Below are positions 1 to 8,274 of a DNA stretch of 64,000 nt, piece by piece. Source of the DNA: Spirochaetae bacterium HGW-Spirochaetae-3 (lineage in GTDB: Bacteria; Spirochaetota; Spirochaetia; Treponematales; UBA12059); assembly GCA_002839315.1 (NCBI GenBank), contig PGXV01000004.1, positions 162,787 through 226,786 on the forward strand, given 5' to 3'. How positions within the stretch are numbered: position 1 is the stretch's first letter; each line of letters begins with the position of its first letter. The position numbers and the translations under genes are program-made. Below the pieces are notes generated by a model, which worked only from the letters and a program-made list of their open reading frames with translations, had not been told where the DNA came from and did not search any database.

Positions 1-810
1 CTGGCTCCGGTCCTCGCCCGAAGGCGCCGGGCAGGCAAGGAGCGCCTCGCCGACGGCCCGGGCCATCTCCGGCGTCCAGACGCATTCCCTCGCCGGCCTT
101 AGTAGCACCGTCGTCGGCCTCTCGGGATCGGAAGCCTGGGAAACGGGCTCGAATCGCCGTATCTCCTCGACCTCGTCGTATTCGAATACCAGGCGCAAGG
201 CCTGCTCGTCTCCGGTCATATAGACGTCGAGCACCTCGCCGCGCAACGCGAATTCGCCCGGAAGGCTTACGCGCGGTACGCGGAGATAGCCCCACGCGGC
301 CAAGCGGTCCGCGACCGCTCCGGCGTCTATCGCGTCTCCCTTGCGGACGCGGAACAGGCCGCGTTCGAAGACGGCGCGCGGCGGCACCGGCGTCATCACC
401 GCGCGCTGGCCCGCGACGATGACGCGCGGGCCGTCGTCGTCGAGAATTGATGCCAGAGCGGCTACTCGCTGGCCGAATGCGGCGGAGCGAGGCTCGACCG
501 GGCGGTAGGCGGCGGTCTTCCACCAGGGGAAGACCATCGCGGGCACGCCCGCGGCTTCGCAATCCTCGGCGAAGGACTCGGCCTCGACGTCCGTCGGGGC
601 GATGACGAGGAATCGTCGCCCCTTGACGCCCGCCCGGCCCCGACCGCGATCGCGCCTGACCGCGGCCGCGACGATGAAGGCGGCGAACGGAGCCTCCAGG
701 CCGGCACAATCGACGGGGAATGAGGACAGGTCCAGCCGCTGGAGGGCCTCCATGACCGGTCCGTGCCTGAGAAGCCTTTTAGAAACGTTTTCCAAGCGTA
801 AGGAGTTCAT
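1..810 (-). CDS. mfd: Transcription-repair coupling factor Mfd, N-terminal part (truncated by window edge)
   Basis: The reading frame is open from ATG at 810 to the left edge (270 codons, no stop), so only the N-terminus is present. Mfd removes RNA polymerase stalled at DNA damage and recruits UvrA. The visible part matches the UvrB-homology module: a stretch reading RFLVIAPTDVEAESFAED near residue 65, and the strongly conserved GYLRVPRVSLPGEFALRGE segment near residues 175-195, followed by VLDVY. The helicase and RNA-polymerase-interacting domains lie outside the window. No clear Shine-Dalgarno (SD) sequence precedes the ATG. UvrB is the alternative, but the spacing before the RGE motif and the absence of a Walker A at the N-terminus favour Mfd. 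Confidence 0.8.
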   Translation of the reverse strand, partial: MNSLRLENVSKRLLRHGPVMEALQRLDLSSFPVDCAGLEAPFAAFIVAAAVRRDRGRGRAGVKGRRFLVIAPTDVEAESFAEDCEAAGVPAMVFPWWKTAAYRPVEPRSAAFGQRVAALASILDDDGPRVIVAGQRAVMTPVPPRAVFERGLFRVRKGDAIDAGAVADRLAAWGYLRVPRVSLPGEFALRGEVLDVYMTGDEQALRLVFEYDEVEEIRRFEPVSQASDPERPTTVLLRPARECVWTPEMARAVGEALLACPAPSGEDRSQ

Positions 811-892
811 ACGAATCGTCCGATAATTGAAGAAGGATAGCGCGTCGCCAATACTACACGAATCGCGTTGACGCGCACAAGGAGACGTAGAG

Positions 893-1834
893 GTGTACGT
901 AAAGAATCGCGTCTTGACCGCGTTGCTCGCCGCGTTGGCATTAAGCGCGGCGTCGGCTCAGGCGGATATATCCATAGGCTTTTTCGACAAGCGAGTCTAC
1001 GTTCCCGGTTCCGAGGTGCTCGTCAAGGTGACCATACGGAACGGAACGCCCGAGGCGTGGCGATTCAAGCTCGCGGATGACAAGCGACTGTCGGTCGCGT
1101 TCGACGTGCGCTCGCTCGCGAACAGGGCCCTCGAGCCGAGCGACTCCTGGAAACGCGCCATGTCGTCCAGCTCGCCCGTGTTCTATCGGGAGCTGTCGAT
1201 CCAGCCAGGCGAGGAATACTCCTTCGTCGAGAACCTGACCGACTACGTGGCCGTTACCGAGCCCGGTTCGTTCATCGTCGTTTGCACGCTGCATCCCGAG
1301 CTATCGGGAAGGTCCGATCCGTCCCTCTCCATACGTTCGAACGCCCTCTCCCTCTCGGTCCGCCCCGGCGCCCCTACCCCCTCGGTCGTCGATACGTTCA
1401 AGGAAGGCACGGCGGAGATACTCAAGGCGGAGCGAATAGGGCCCGACGAGGTCGTATCGAGGACTATTAGCGCCAGGCAGAAGGGGAAATGGAACGAATT
1501 CTTCCTATACCTCGACGTCGAGCGCCTTCTCAAGGCTAATGCCGACAAGAGCCGTTCCTACGACAGGGAATCGGACGACGGCAGGAGGAGGATGATCTCC
1601 TCCTATAAAGCCGACCTGATGGCCAGCGTCGCGGATACCGACATCGTGATGATCCCGAGCTCATTCGAAATCGTCGAGACCCGTTACGGATCCTCGTACG
1701 GCAAGGTCGTCGTCATGCAGAAATTCGATTACGACGGCTTCAAGATGCTCAAGGAGTATATCTACGAGCTGGAGCGGCGCGACGACGTCTGGTACATAGT
1801 CGGTTATTCGGTCAAGAACAAAGGTACCGAATGA
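893..1834 (+). CDS. Exported protein of unknown function with an Ig-like N-terminal domain
   Basis: 313 residues. The GTG start is chosen because AAGGAG lies 8 nt upstream and the first 24 residues form a clean Sec signal peptide ending in ASAQA. The mature N-terminus (YVPGSEVLVKVTIRNGT and following) looks like a beta-sandwich of the BsuPI/Ig type. The last 120 residues, rich in charged helices and ending with a strand pattern around VWYIVGYSV, resemble a SnoaL/NTF2-type tail; both fold statements are inference. It overlaps the next gene by 4 nt (ATGA), so the two are co-transcribed and probably linked in function. I do not recognise the family. Confidence 0.7.
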   Translation: MYVKNRVLTALLAALALSAASAQADISIGFFDKRVYVPGSEVLVKVTIRNGTPEAWRFKLADDKRLSVAFDVRSLANRALEPSDSWKRAMSSSSPVFYRELSIQPGEEYSFVENLTDYVAVTEPGSFIVVCTLHPELSGRSDPSLSIRSNALSLSVRPGAPTPSVVDTFKEGTAEILKAERIGPDEVVSRTISARQKGKWNEFFLYLDVERLLKANADKSRSYDRESDDGRRRMISSYKADLMASVADTDIVMIPSSFEIVETRYGSSYGKVVVMQKFDYDGFKMLKEYIYELERRDDVWYIVGYSVKNKGTE

Positions 1835-2562
1835 AGGCGCTCATAATCGTCGAGGATGACGCTGTCGCCGAGATAGTCCGCTTCTACCTTCAGCCGCTCG
1901 GACTCGACGTCATCCATTACCGGGACCCCCTGAAGGCGCTGGATAACCTCGAGGAAATTTGCCCGGACGCCGTGGTCATGAGCGCCAGGGACTTTCCCAG
2001 GCACTGGAAGGCCATCGTCGTAGACCTGCGAGCAGCCAGGCCGAAGTCCGCCTGCGCCTTTATACTGCTGAAGGGCGATTTCTTCCCCTTCGAGGAGGCG
2101 GCGAAGGCCGCGTATCTCGGAGTCAACGGCGTCATTAAGGAAGACCTGTCCGACAAGGCGGAACTCGAACGATTCCAGCAGCTACTCAAGCGGTACGTCG
2201 AGATCGACGATTCCAGGGTATCGGACAGGCACGTCCCGGGACCGTGGGATCGTCTCGGATTCGCGTTCTCGCATCCCGTTAGCTACGAGCCCATAGCCGG
2301 GTCCATCGATACGATATCGAGCTCCGGATTATCGTTCGTTCCCGAAACGACGGCGCTGGTATCGGACCTCGAACCCGGCCTGGTCATAGAGAATGCATCG
2401 CTCCGAATAGACAAGGAAATCCTCTCGATGCGGTGCCGGCTTCTTCGCAACGGCGCGGTCATGGCATTCGCCTTCGATTGCGACGAGGAAGAGCGCGATA
2501 CCATCGCTTCCTACATCGCCGGGAGGACCAAGCGGGAAATCCGCGCCCTGTTGAACCGATAA
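1831..2562 (+). CDS. Degenerate response-regulator receiver fused to a PilZ domain
   Basis: 243 residues. The N-terminus (MKALIIVEDDAVAEIVRFYL) has the acidic pocket of a CheY-like receiver, but the strand that should carry the phospho-accepting Asp reads PDAVVMSARDFP, so the usual Asp position is Ser or Ala and phosphorylation is doubtful. A conserved Lys-containing end (GVNGVIKEDL) follows. From about residue 135, DRLGFAFSHPVSYEP and DTISSSGLSF resemble the PilZ c-di-GMP fold (hydrophobic-Pro-V, then D-x-S-x-x-G), although the N-terminal RxxxR is not convincing. It is translationally coupled to the exported protein upstream. The role is probably signal-responsive binding rather than phosphotransfer. 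Confidence 0.6.
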   Translation: MKALIIVEDDAVAEIVRFYLQPLGLDVIHYRDPLKALDNLEEICPDAVVMSARDFPRHWKAIVVDLRAARPKSACAFILLKGDFFPFEEAAKAAYLGVNGVIKEDLSDKAELERFQQLLKRYVEIDDSRVSDRHVPGPWDRLGFAFSHPVSYEPIAGSIDTISSSGLSFVPETTALVSDLEPGLVIENASLRIDKEILSMRCRLLRNGAVMAFAFDCDEEERDTIASYIAGRTKREIRALLNR

Positions 2563-2579
2563 AGGATTGGTGCTATTAT
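2551..2579 (+). promoter_or_regulatory. Promoter of the ArsR-family gene, leaderless geometry
   Basis: TTGAAC (2551-2556), 17-bp spacer, TATTAT (2574-2579), then 7 nt to the ATG at 2587. Transcription would start at or next to the A of ATG. The -35 box overlaps the last codons of the upstream gene. Confidence 0.55.
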
Positions 2580-2586
2580 CATCGGA

Positions 2587-2889
2587 ATGAACGCCCAAAT
2601 GCCATGTGATAAAGAACGACTCGCAGAATACTCTAAAAAACTCAAGGCGGTGGGACATCCCATTCGCCTAAGGCTGCTTTGTCTCATAGCCCGCGAGCAG
2701 GATCCCTGCGTTTCCGACCTTTGGCAATGCCTCGAACAACCGCAACCGGTAATATCCCAGCATCTGGCCATCCTGAAGCAAGTCGATATCGTCAGCGCGG
2801 AGGTACATAAGACCAAGCGCGTATATTCGATTATCGATCCGTTCATACGCGAGATGATCATGAAGATCGTCGCCGAAGGCACCGCATAG
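2587..2889 (+). CDS. ArsR/SmtB-family winged-helix regulator
   Basis: 100 residues, the normal length for the family. The winged helix reads AVGHPIRLRLLCLIAR, then VSDLWQCLEQPQPVISQHLAIL (recognition helix), then a wing region HKTKRVYSI. Cys residues in QDPCVSDLWQC sit where ArsR-type sensors carry the metal-binding ELCVCDL motif, so thiophilic metal or redox sensing is possible, but only part of that motif is kept. No SD precedes the ATG, and the promoter lies 7 nt upstream, so the mRNA is probably leaderless. No target gene is obvious next to it. Confidence 0.8.
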   Translation: MNAQMPCDKERLAEYSKKLKAVGHPIRLRLLCLIAREQDPCVSDLWQCLEQPQPVISQHLAILKQVDIVSAEVHKTKRVYSIIDPFIREMIMKIVAEGTA

Positions 2890-2942
2890 GAGCATCGACG
2901 CGTCCTTCTCGGGGCAGCGTCAATCAGGGCTCGTTCGCTCCG

Positions 2943-4163
2943 TTACGGGGCGACGCGCCTTACCGCCGAGGAAGGATCGGAAAGCCTCGAGCTAGCCACG
3001 GCGGCATAGGGAGCCGCGCCCCCGGCTACGAGGCCTCGCCATAGGTACCGAGCAGTCTCCCGGGCGCCTGCGACGTACAGCGCGTCGGCCAATGTCAGCA
3101 TCTGCCTCGGCCAGCCAGCGTCGAAGAGGAAGGCGGACACGTCCTTGCTCGCATCGGCCCGCTTCACGAAGTCGTCCAGCCCGTTCCACTCGAAATCCCT
3201 GTCTTTCGTCTTCAGCAGGGCTATAGCCTTGGTCATCGTCATGCTGACCGCGATGGCCGCGTGCTCCGCCGCCGCGGCCCTACCCCGTTCCAGGTAATAC
3301 GCGGCTAGCGCCGAATTCGCTTCGAGCGAATACGAAGGCTCGATTCGATACAGGGTCATGAAACGATTGAAGCCAACGTTGACGAGGGTATTCATCATCG
3401 CCTCACGCAGGTACGGATCGATGACGGCGTCGTTCCCGTCGACGATGGCTCGCATGACGTTCTCCCAGGCGACGAAATCGGATCGCGCCGAGTATAGATC
3501 GGCCATGGAATACAGGATCGTGTATCGCTTCTCCGGTATCTCGAGCGACGGCGCCATAGCGTACGCTCTCTTATACTGAATCTCAGCCAGGTCGAGCTCG
3601 CCTTCGACGAAGAACACGCGGCCTTTCCAGTACTCCGCCTCCGGATAGTCCGACAGGAGCTGCACGTTCTTCCTCAGGTCCGCGATGGAGTCGTCGAGGC
3701 CTTCCATCGGCCGATACTCGAGAACGAGCAGCAGCACGTCTATGAACGCCCTGTGGCTATCCGAGATGCGCTCCTTCCGAAGCGCCTCGAGCAGCGGCTT
3801 GGACGTCGACGGCCTTCCCGCCGCCAGCCTGTCGTAGTCGCGCTGTATGAAATCCTCGGTCGCGAACGCCGAGAGGACCGAGCGTATGGAATCGCCTCCG
3901 GATTTTCCGGCCTTGGTCTGGAGCGCCTGCTCCAGCCGTACGATTGCGCTCGCGTACGAGTCGCGCCTGACGGCGATGGCCTCGTCGAAATGCACGAGCG
4001 CGACGCCGAAATCCTTGGCTGTGAACGCGCGCTTCCCGCGTTCGAGGCTGAGCCACGCGGGTTCTCCGTCCCTGGACCGGTACGACTGGGCGCCGCATGG
4101 CAGGGCGAGGAGGAGGAATGCAAGAACGGGCGCGAAGGCCCTGAGGCGAAAGGCGTGGCTCAT
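2943..4163 (-). CDS. Exported TPR-like protein coupled to ispG
   Basis: 406 residues from the ATG at 4163; a longer frame begins at 4214 but would run deep into ispG. The chosen start gives an ATGA overlap with the ispG stop and a hydrophobic signal (FAPVLAFLLLALPCGA). A Cys at its end could make it a lipoprotein, although LPC is a poor lipobox. The body is all helical with TPR-like repeats (AFTAKDFGVALVHFDEAI, AEYWKGRVFFVEGELDLAEIQYKRAYAMAP). I do not recognise it beyond the repeat type. Translational coupling to an isoprenoid enzyme may only reflect conserved spirochaete gene order. Confidence 0.65.
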   Translation of the reverse strand: MSHAFRLRAFAPVLAFLLLALPCGAQSYRSRDGEPAWLSLERGKRAFTAKDFGVALVHFDEAIAVRRDSYASAIVRLEQALQTKAGKSGGDSIRSVLSAFATEDFIQRDYDRLAAGRPSTSKPLLEALRKERISDSHRAFIDVLLLVLEYRPMEGLDDSIADLRKNVQLLSDYPEAEYWKGRVFFVEGELDLAEIQYKRAYAMAPSLEIPEKRYTILYSMADLYSARSDFVAWENVMRAIVDGNDAVIDPYLREAMMNTLVNVGFNRFMTLYRIEPSYSLEANSALAAYYLERGRAAAAEHAAIAVSMTMTKAIALLKTKDRDFEWNGLDDFVKRADASKDVSAFLFDAGWPRQMLTLADALYVAGARETARYLWRGLVAGGAAPYAAVASSRLSDPSSAVRRVAP

Positions 4164-5206
4164 AGTCGGGACAGTTCCTCCCCGAATACAGTATCGGCGT
4201 CTTCCGGCGCGCACGTTCGGGCAATTTCGCCTTTTCTGAATATCATCACCTTATCTCCGGCTCCGGTGATTCCGATATCGGCGTGCCTGGCCTCGCCCGG
4301 CCCGTTAACGACGCAGCCCATCACGGCGACCGTTACGGGCTTTCGTATCGAGTATATGCGGTCGCGCCAGCGTTCGGTGAACGCGTGCGTATCGAAACCG
4401 GCCCTCCCGCATCGGGGACAGGATACGATATCGGCGCTTTCGCGCTTCCCGCTGGCTAGCGCTACGATCTCCGAACCCGCCAGCACCTCGTTCTCGGGGG
4501 AATCCGAGAGCGATACGCGCAGCGTGTCGCCGATACCGTCGGCAAGCAGCGCGTACAGCGCGACGGCGCTCCGTACGCAGCCCTGTACGAGCGGCCCCGC
4601 CTCGGTCACGCCGATATGCAGCGGTAGGTCGTGTCGCTCGGAGAACAGCCGGTTCGCGCGCACCGTCTCCTCTACGCCCGACGCCTTCATCGATACGATG
4701 ACGTCGTTGAAACCCAGCGCGTCGAGGGCCGCTACCTCGCGCTCGGCCGCGACGACGATAGCCTTCCCCCGGTCCGGTTCGTCCTTAAGGTCGGAGGGCA
4801 GGCTTCCGGCGTTAACGCCTATCCGAATCGGGACGCCCTTGTCGGCGGCCTTCGCAGCCACTTCCTTCAGCTTCCACGGCTCTCCGAGGTTGCCGGGATT
4901 GACGCGTATCTTGGCTATAGGAAAATCCATGCAGCGCAGGGCAATGCGCCAGTCGAAATGCACGTCCGCCACCAATGGCATGCTTACCCTGCCGGCGAGC
5001 GCGCCCAGGAGCTCGGCCTGCTCCATGTCCGGCGTCGAGAAGCGGAGTATGCCGCAACCGAGCCCTGCGAGCAGGCGAACGTTATCCTCGACGGCGTCGA
5101 GGCTATCCGCTTTAAGCGGATGCTTCCACATCGTCTGCACCGGCGGCCTGTGCCCGCCGCCCACCAGTACCGAACCTACCTTCACGATCCTCGTAGTGCT
5201 TGCCAT
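4160..5206 (-). CDS. ispG: 4-hydroxy-3-methylbut-2-enyl-diphosphate synthase (IspG/GcpE)
   Basis: 348 residues, the usual bacterial length. It catalyses the reductive ring opening of MEcPP to HMBPP in the MEP isoprenoid pathway, using a [4Fe-4S] cluster. It starts with a TIM-barrel-like region (VKVGSVLVGGGHRPPVQTM). The cluster ligands are visible near residues 260-310 as SCPRCGR and MGCVVNGPGEA. The ATG at 5206 has no SD, but a perfect TATAAT lies 7 nt upstream, so the message is probably leaderless. The next gene overlaps by 4 nt. Confidence 0.95.
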   Translation of the reverse strand: MASTTRIVKVGSVLVGGGHRPPVQTMWKHPLKADSLDAVEDNVRLLAGLGCGILRFSTPDMEQAELLGALAGRVSMPLVADVHFDWRIALRCMDFPIAKIRVNPGNLGEPWKLKEVAAKAADKGVPIRIGVNAGSLPSDLKDEPDRGKAIVVAAEREVAALDALGFNDVIVSMKASGVEETVRANRLFSERHDLPLHIGVTEAGPLVQGCVRSAVALYALLADGIGDTLRVSLSDSPENEVLAGSEIVALASGKRESADIVSCPRCGRAGFDTHAFTERWRDRIYSIRKPVTVAVMGCVVNGPGEARHADIGITGAGDKVMIFRKGEIARTCAPEDADTVFGEELSRL

Positions 5207-5213
5207 GAGTCGT

Positions 5214-5219
5214 ATTATA
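5214..5219 (-). promoter_or_regulatory. -10 box of ispG, leaderless geometry
   Basis: TATAAT on the minus strand ends 7 nt before the ATG of ispG. No good -35 box was found at 16-18 bp. The start point would fall at or next to the start codon. Confidence 0.5.
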
Positions 5220-5245
5220 GCAAGTAACGTGATCGAGGCACAGGG

Positions 5246-5286
5246 GATCTGTGATCTGTGATCAAGATAGCGTATCTTCCACAGAT
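5246..5286. repeat. Palindromic intergenic element with AAGATA-GCG-TATCTT core
   Basis: A core hairpin (AAGATA, loop GCG, TATCTT at 5264-5278) is extended by ATCTGTG (5254-5260) pairing with CACAGAT (5280-5286). The left side carries a tandem GATCTGT repeat. The same core, with loop CCG, sits at 24905-24918, so this may be a dispersed element. It lies between the V-ATPase terminator and the ispG promoter. Confidence 0.5.
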
Positions 5287-5295
5287 AATAGATAA

Positions 5296-5347
5296 CAAAA
5301 AAAAGGACACGACGAATCGGAATCCATCTCCCGATACGTCATGTCCT
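5296..5347 (-). terminator. Rho-independent terminator of the V-ATPase operon
   Basis: On the minus strand an 11-bp stem (AGGACATGACG with CGTCGTGTCCT, one G-U) is extended by an inner ATCGG/CCGAT stem and followed by eight T residues. It ends transcription after the K subunit gene and separates the operon from ispG. Confidence 0.9.
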
Positions 5348-5378
5348 TGATCTTCAGGGCTCAGCGCCCTCGTCTAAG

Positions 5379-5801
5379 CTAGATGGCGCCGAAGGTGAAG
5401 GCCATCACGAAGAGCGCGACGGTCTCGCAGAGGCCGACGACAGTGATGTACTGCCCGAAGCCCTTGCCGGTCTCGCCGAACGCGTCGCACGACGAGGCTC
5501 CGGCCTTGCCCTGGGCGATGGCGGACATCGCCATCGCGAGGCCGCCGATGACTCCGGCTCCGAGCAGCAGGAATCCGTCCTTCGTCGACGCGGCCATGCG
5601 CTGCATCAGGATGAATCCATAGATGGTCTGCGTGAGGGGCGCTCCCGCGAAGACTACGAGAAGGAACGACGCCGGCTTGTTGGCCAGGTAGTTACGCTTC
5701 CAAGCCCCGATCGCGGCCTGTCCCGCGGTGCCGGCTCCGATGGCCGATCCTATGGCCGCGATCCCGAGTACGGCGGCGACGCCGATCATACCGATATTCA
5801 T
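5379..5801 (-). CDS. atpK: V-type ATP synthase/ATPase subunit K (proteolipid ring)
   Basis: 140 residues with four predicted membrane helices in two hairpins, the normal size of a duplicated proteolipid. Gly/Ala-rich helix 1 (GIAAIGSAIGAGTAGQAAIGAW) and helix 4 with GLCETVALF carry the family signature; Glu126 is the likely ion-binding carboxylate. The equivalent position in the first hairpin appears to be Gln58, so only one carboxylate per protomer is expected, as in V-type rings. The ATG overlaps the stop of subunit I (ATGA), and GGAGCC precedes it. It is the last gene of the operon, directly before the terminator. Confidence 0.93.
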   Translation of the reverse strand: MNIGMIGVAAVLGIAAIGSAIGAGTAGQAAIGAWKRNYLANKPASFLLVVFAGAPLTQTIYGFILMQRMAASTKDGFLLLGAGVIGGLAMAMSAIAQGKAGASSCDAFGETGKGFGQYITVVGLCETVALFVMAFTFGAI

Positions 5802-7660
5802 GAGAGGCTCCTTTCCATTTCGGCCCGTTCGATTTGAACGGTATCCCTGAACGGTTCATATTTATATCCGGACCACTCCATACCGAGGTGGCTCGAGAAT
5901 TCCAGTACGTTGAGCCGTACGCCGTGTACTATCACGGACAGCACGCTCATGATGATGTTGAGACCGTGCCCGAACACGAGGAGGCTTACGCCTGCGACGA
6001 ACATGATCGCCTTGCCGAACATGGGGCCGGCCATGTTGTTTACCGTCTGGCTTATCGCCAACCCGGCGAGCCCTACGGCCCAGAGGCGGATATACGAGAC
6101 GATATCGGCGAAGATGTTGACGACCCCGAGGAATACCGAGACGATATTCGCGGCGCTGGCGAGAACGCTCTTGCCGAGCGCCGCGAAGAAATTCTTGCCG
6201 CCCTCGTAGCCGGCGAACATGAAATTGAGCACGAACCCGACGCCTACCGTGTATAGCGCCCACATCGGCAGTGGATACTTCGTCGCGCTTATCACGAGGT
6301 TGAGAACCAGGAAGAACATGCCGTCGACCATCGCGAGCTGCCCGAGCTGCCCGAGGAACTTGGGCGACGGGAATTCCTTCGCTATGTTCTTGATGTGCGC
6401 TATCGACAGCTGCACGAGGCCTAGCATGAAGCACAGCACCTTGACGTTGTCGCCCGATTCCGGATTGGCGTTCGATATCCAGTCGACTGAAAGCGACTGG
6501 AGCACCGACGGTATCTTCTCGACGGGCATGCCGAACCAGCTCATGGTCAGCGCGCCCCATATCACCGTAGTACCCGACATGACCAGGAGGAGGCGGATGA
6601 AATCGGGCACCGGCTTACCGGACGCCTTGGCCTTGACGGCCAGGGCCAGGCCGGCGACGAACATGATGGAACCGTAACCGCCGTCCCCGAATATCATCGC
6701 GAAGAAGATCGTGAAGAAGATGAGGAACAGGGCCGAGATGTCGTACTCGCGATAGTTTGGGACCGTCCCCAGGAAATCGAATACCGGCTGGATCATGCGT
6801 ACGATCGCGTTGTTCTCTATCTTGGTCGGAGGCTGCTCCTCGTCCAGCGGGTCGTCGAGCAGGAGTCCCCAGCCAGCCTTCGCGGCCGCGTCGGAAAGGC
6901 GCTTCTCGTCCTTCGCCGGCACCCACGCGGAGAACCACGCGACGCCCTCGCCCGAGGCCATGCCGGATCGCGCCGCCTCGAACGCCTCCTCGCGCTCTAT
7001 CTTGGCTAGCGCCCTGCCGAGGACGCCGGCGAGCGGCGCCTTGGCGGCGATGGCCTCGCGGGCCGTCTCTGAACGCGAGCGGGCGTGCTCCGACTCCGCC
7101 TCGAGCGTCGACAGGCTCTTCTCGGGCGTGCGGAACTCGACGCAGTCGAGCGGGAGCTCGACGCCGGGCCCCGCCAGGAAAGCGAGACGCGCCTGCCCTT
7201 TGGCCTGCCCTAGCAGCACGTAGTCCAGCGCCTCGGGAATAGACGGAATCTTCTTTATGGGTATCTCGGCGAACCGCAGGGGAACGCCCTTCTCGGCGAG
7301 GGACGATGCGAGCGCTGGATCGAAATCGCCCCACGACCTGATACGCTCCATCTCGCGCACGATAACCAGCGTATCGGCGTAGGCCGACTTGGCGTCGGCA
7401 TCGAACCCGCGGATCGCCGCGGCCAGCTCGATGCCTTCGCGCGCGCTCATGTCGTCGGTCGACGGCTCCGCCTTGAACTCGGACAGAAGGCCCAAGGCCT
7501 CCCGAACCGAATCCCTGGCCGCGACGAGCTCTTCGTACTCGCCGCCGACGCCGCTCATCGGCTCCAGGTGCAAGACCCCGAGCCGCCTGAGCTCGCGGAG
7601 GCCTTCCCTCTTGTCCCGCGGGGCGAGCAGGACGAATACACGTTTCATCGGCGCTATCAT
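5798..7660 (-). CDS. atpI: V-type ATP synthase/ATPase subunit I (membrane stator)
   Basis: 620 residues from ATG at 7660, chosen because it overlaps the subunit D stop as ATGA; the frame upstream is an unrelated read-through of D. Subunit I is the V-ATPase a-subunit homologue that forms the ion half-channels and holds the peripheral stalk. The N-terminal half is soluble with long helices (SLSTLEAESEHARSRSETAREA). The C-terminal half from about residue 330 has seven or so membrane segments, including YDISALFLIFFTIFFAMIFGDGGYG and SYIRLWAVGLAGLAISQ; the latter holds the Arg expected to face the ring carboxylate. Confidence 0.93.
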   Translation of the reverse strand: MIAPMKRVFVLLAPRDKREGLRELRRLGVLHLEPMSGVGGEYEELVAARDSVREALGLLSEFKAEPSTDDMSAREGIELAAAIRGFDADAKSAYADTLVIVREMERIRSWGDFDPALASSLAEKGVPLRFAEIPIKKIPSIPEALDYVLLGQAKGQARLAFLAGPGVELPLDCVEFRTPEKSLSTLEAESEHARSRSETAREAIAAKAPLAGVLGRALAKIEREEAFEAARSGMASGEGVAWFSAWVPAKDEKRLSDAAAKAGWGLLLDDPLDEEQPPTKIENNAIVRMIQPVFDFLGTVPNYREYDISALFLIFFTIFFAMIFGDGGYGSIMFVAGLALAVKAKASGKPVPDFIRLLLVMSGTTVIWGALTMSWFGMPVEKIPSVLQSLSVDWISNANPESGDNVKVLCFMLGLVQLSIAHIKNIAKEFPSPKFLGQLGQLAMVDGMFFLVLNLVISATKYPLPMWALYTVGVGFVLNFMFAGYEGGKNFFAALGKSVLASAANIVSVFLGVVNIFADIVSYIRLWAVGLAGLAISQTVNNMAGPMFGKAIMFVAGVSLLVFGHGLNIIMSVLSVIVHGVRLNVLEFSSHLGMEWSGYKYEPFRDTVQIERAEMERSLS

Positions 7661-8271
7661 GACGCGACCCTTTCGACCTTGCGCTTGGCCATCTTGCCCC
7701 GTACGACCTGCGCGGTCTGCTGGTCGCCGAGATAGATTCCTATCTTCTTGATGCCGAGGGCGGTCTCCGGGATCTTCACCTTCTCGAACAGGTTCACGCG
7801 CTGCGTCGTCGTCCGGAGTTCCTTGCCCAGCCTCAGGATCTGCTCCTCGAGCACCTTGATCTCCAGGTCGAGCGTCAGCATGGCGCGCAGCCTGTCGAGG
7901 GCGCGGTCTATCCACAAGGGCTTCGCGAACAGGTCGTACTCGTCTATGACGAAATCGGCGCCCTTGAACACGGGGATGTCGACGCCGGCTATATTGCCGG
8001 TCGCCGTCCGTATCGTGCCCGCCGAGATGATCCATCCGCCGTCGGGCCTCTTTATCGCCTCTTCCTCGCCGAATACCGCTACCCAGGACTGGAACTCAGC
8101 CATATGGCGATCGCGCTCTTCGGCGACCTCCCTGGCCCTGGCCTCGATGCCGCGGATCTCGGTCTGGAGCTGCTGCTTCTTGAGCTGGAGCGTAGGAAGG
8201 TAGCGCTTATACATCTTGAGCGCGTCCTTCTGCTTCTTCAGCTCGTTCTTTGTCAGCTTTATCTTAGCCAC
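7657..8271 (-). CDS. atpD: V-type ATP synthase/ATPase subunit D (central stalk)
   Basis: 204 residues. Subunit D is the coiled-coil rotor shaft inside the A3B3 head. The N-terminus MAKIKLTKNELKKQKDALK and the following long helix, with a matching C-terminal helix (LRTTTQRVNLFEKVKIP), are typical. A Gly-rich globular part lies between them (TATGNIAGVDIPVFKG). It sits 3 nt after subunit B and overlaps subunit I by 4 nt. Confidence 0.93.
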   Translation of the reverse strand: MAKIKLTKNELKKQKDALKMYKRYLPTLQLKKQQLQTEIRGIEARAREVAEERDRHMAEFQSWVAVFGEEEAIKRPDGGWIISAGTIRTATGNIAGVDIPVFKGADFVIDEYDLFAKPLWIDRALDRLRAMLTLDLEIKVLEEQILRLGKELRTTTQRVNLFEKVKIPETALGIKKIGIYLGDQQTAQVVRGKMAKRKVERVAS

Positions 8272-8274
8272 GTC

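Noticed and set aside
3753-5261. Plus-strand frame of 502 codons opposite ispG
   Set aside because: Ser/Arg/Pro-rich with no motif; ispG on the other strand has all its cluster ligands.
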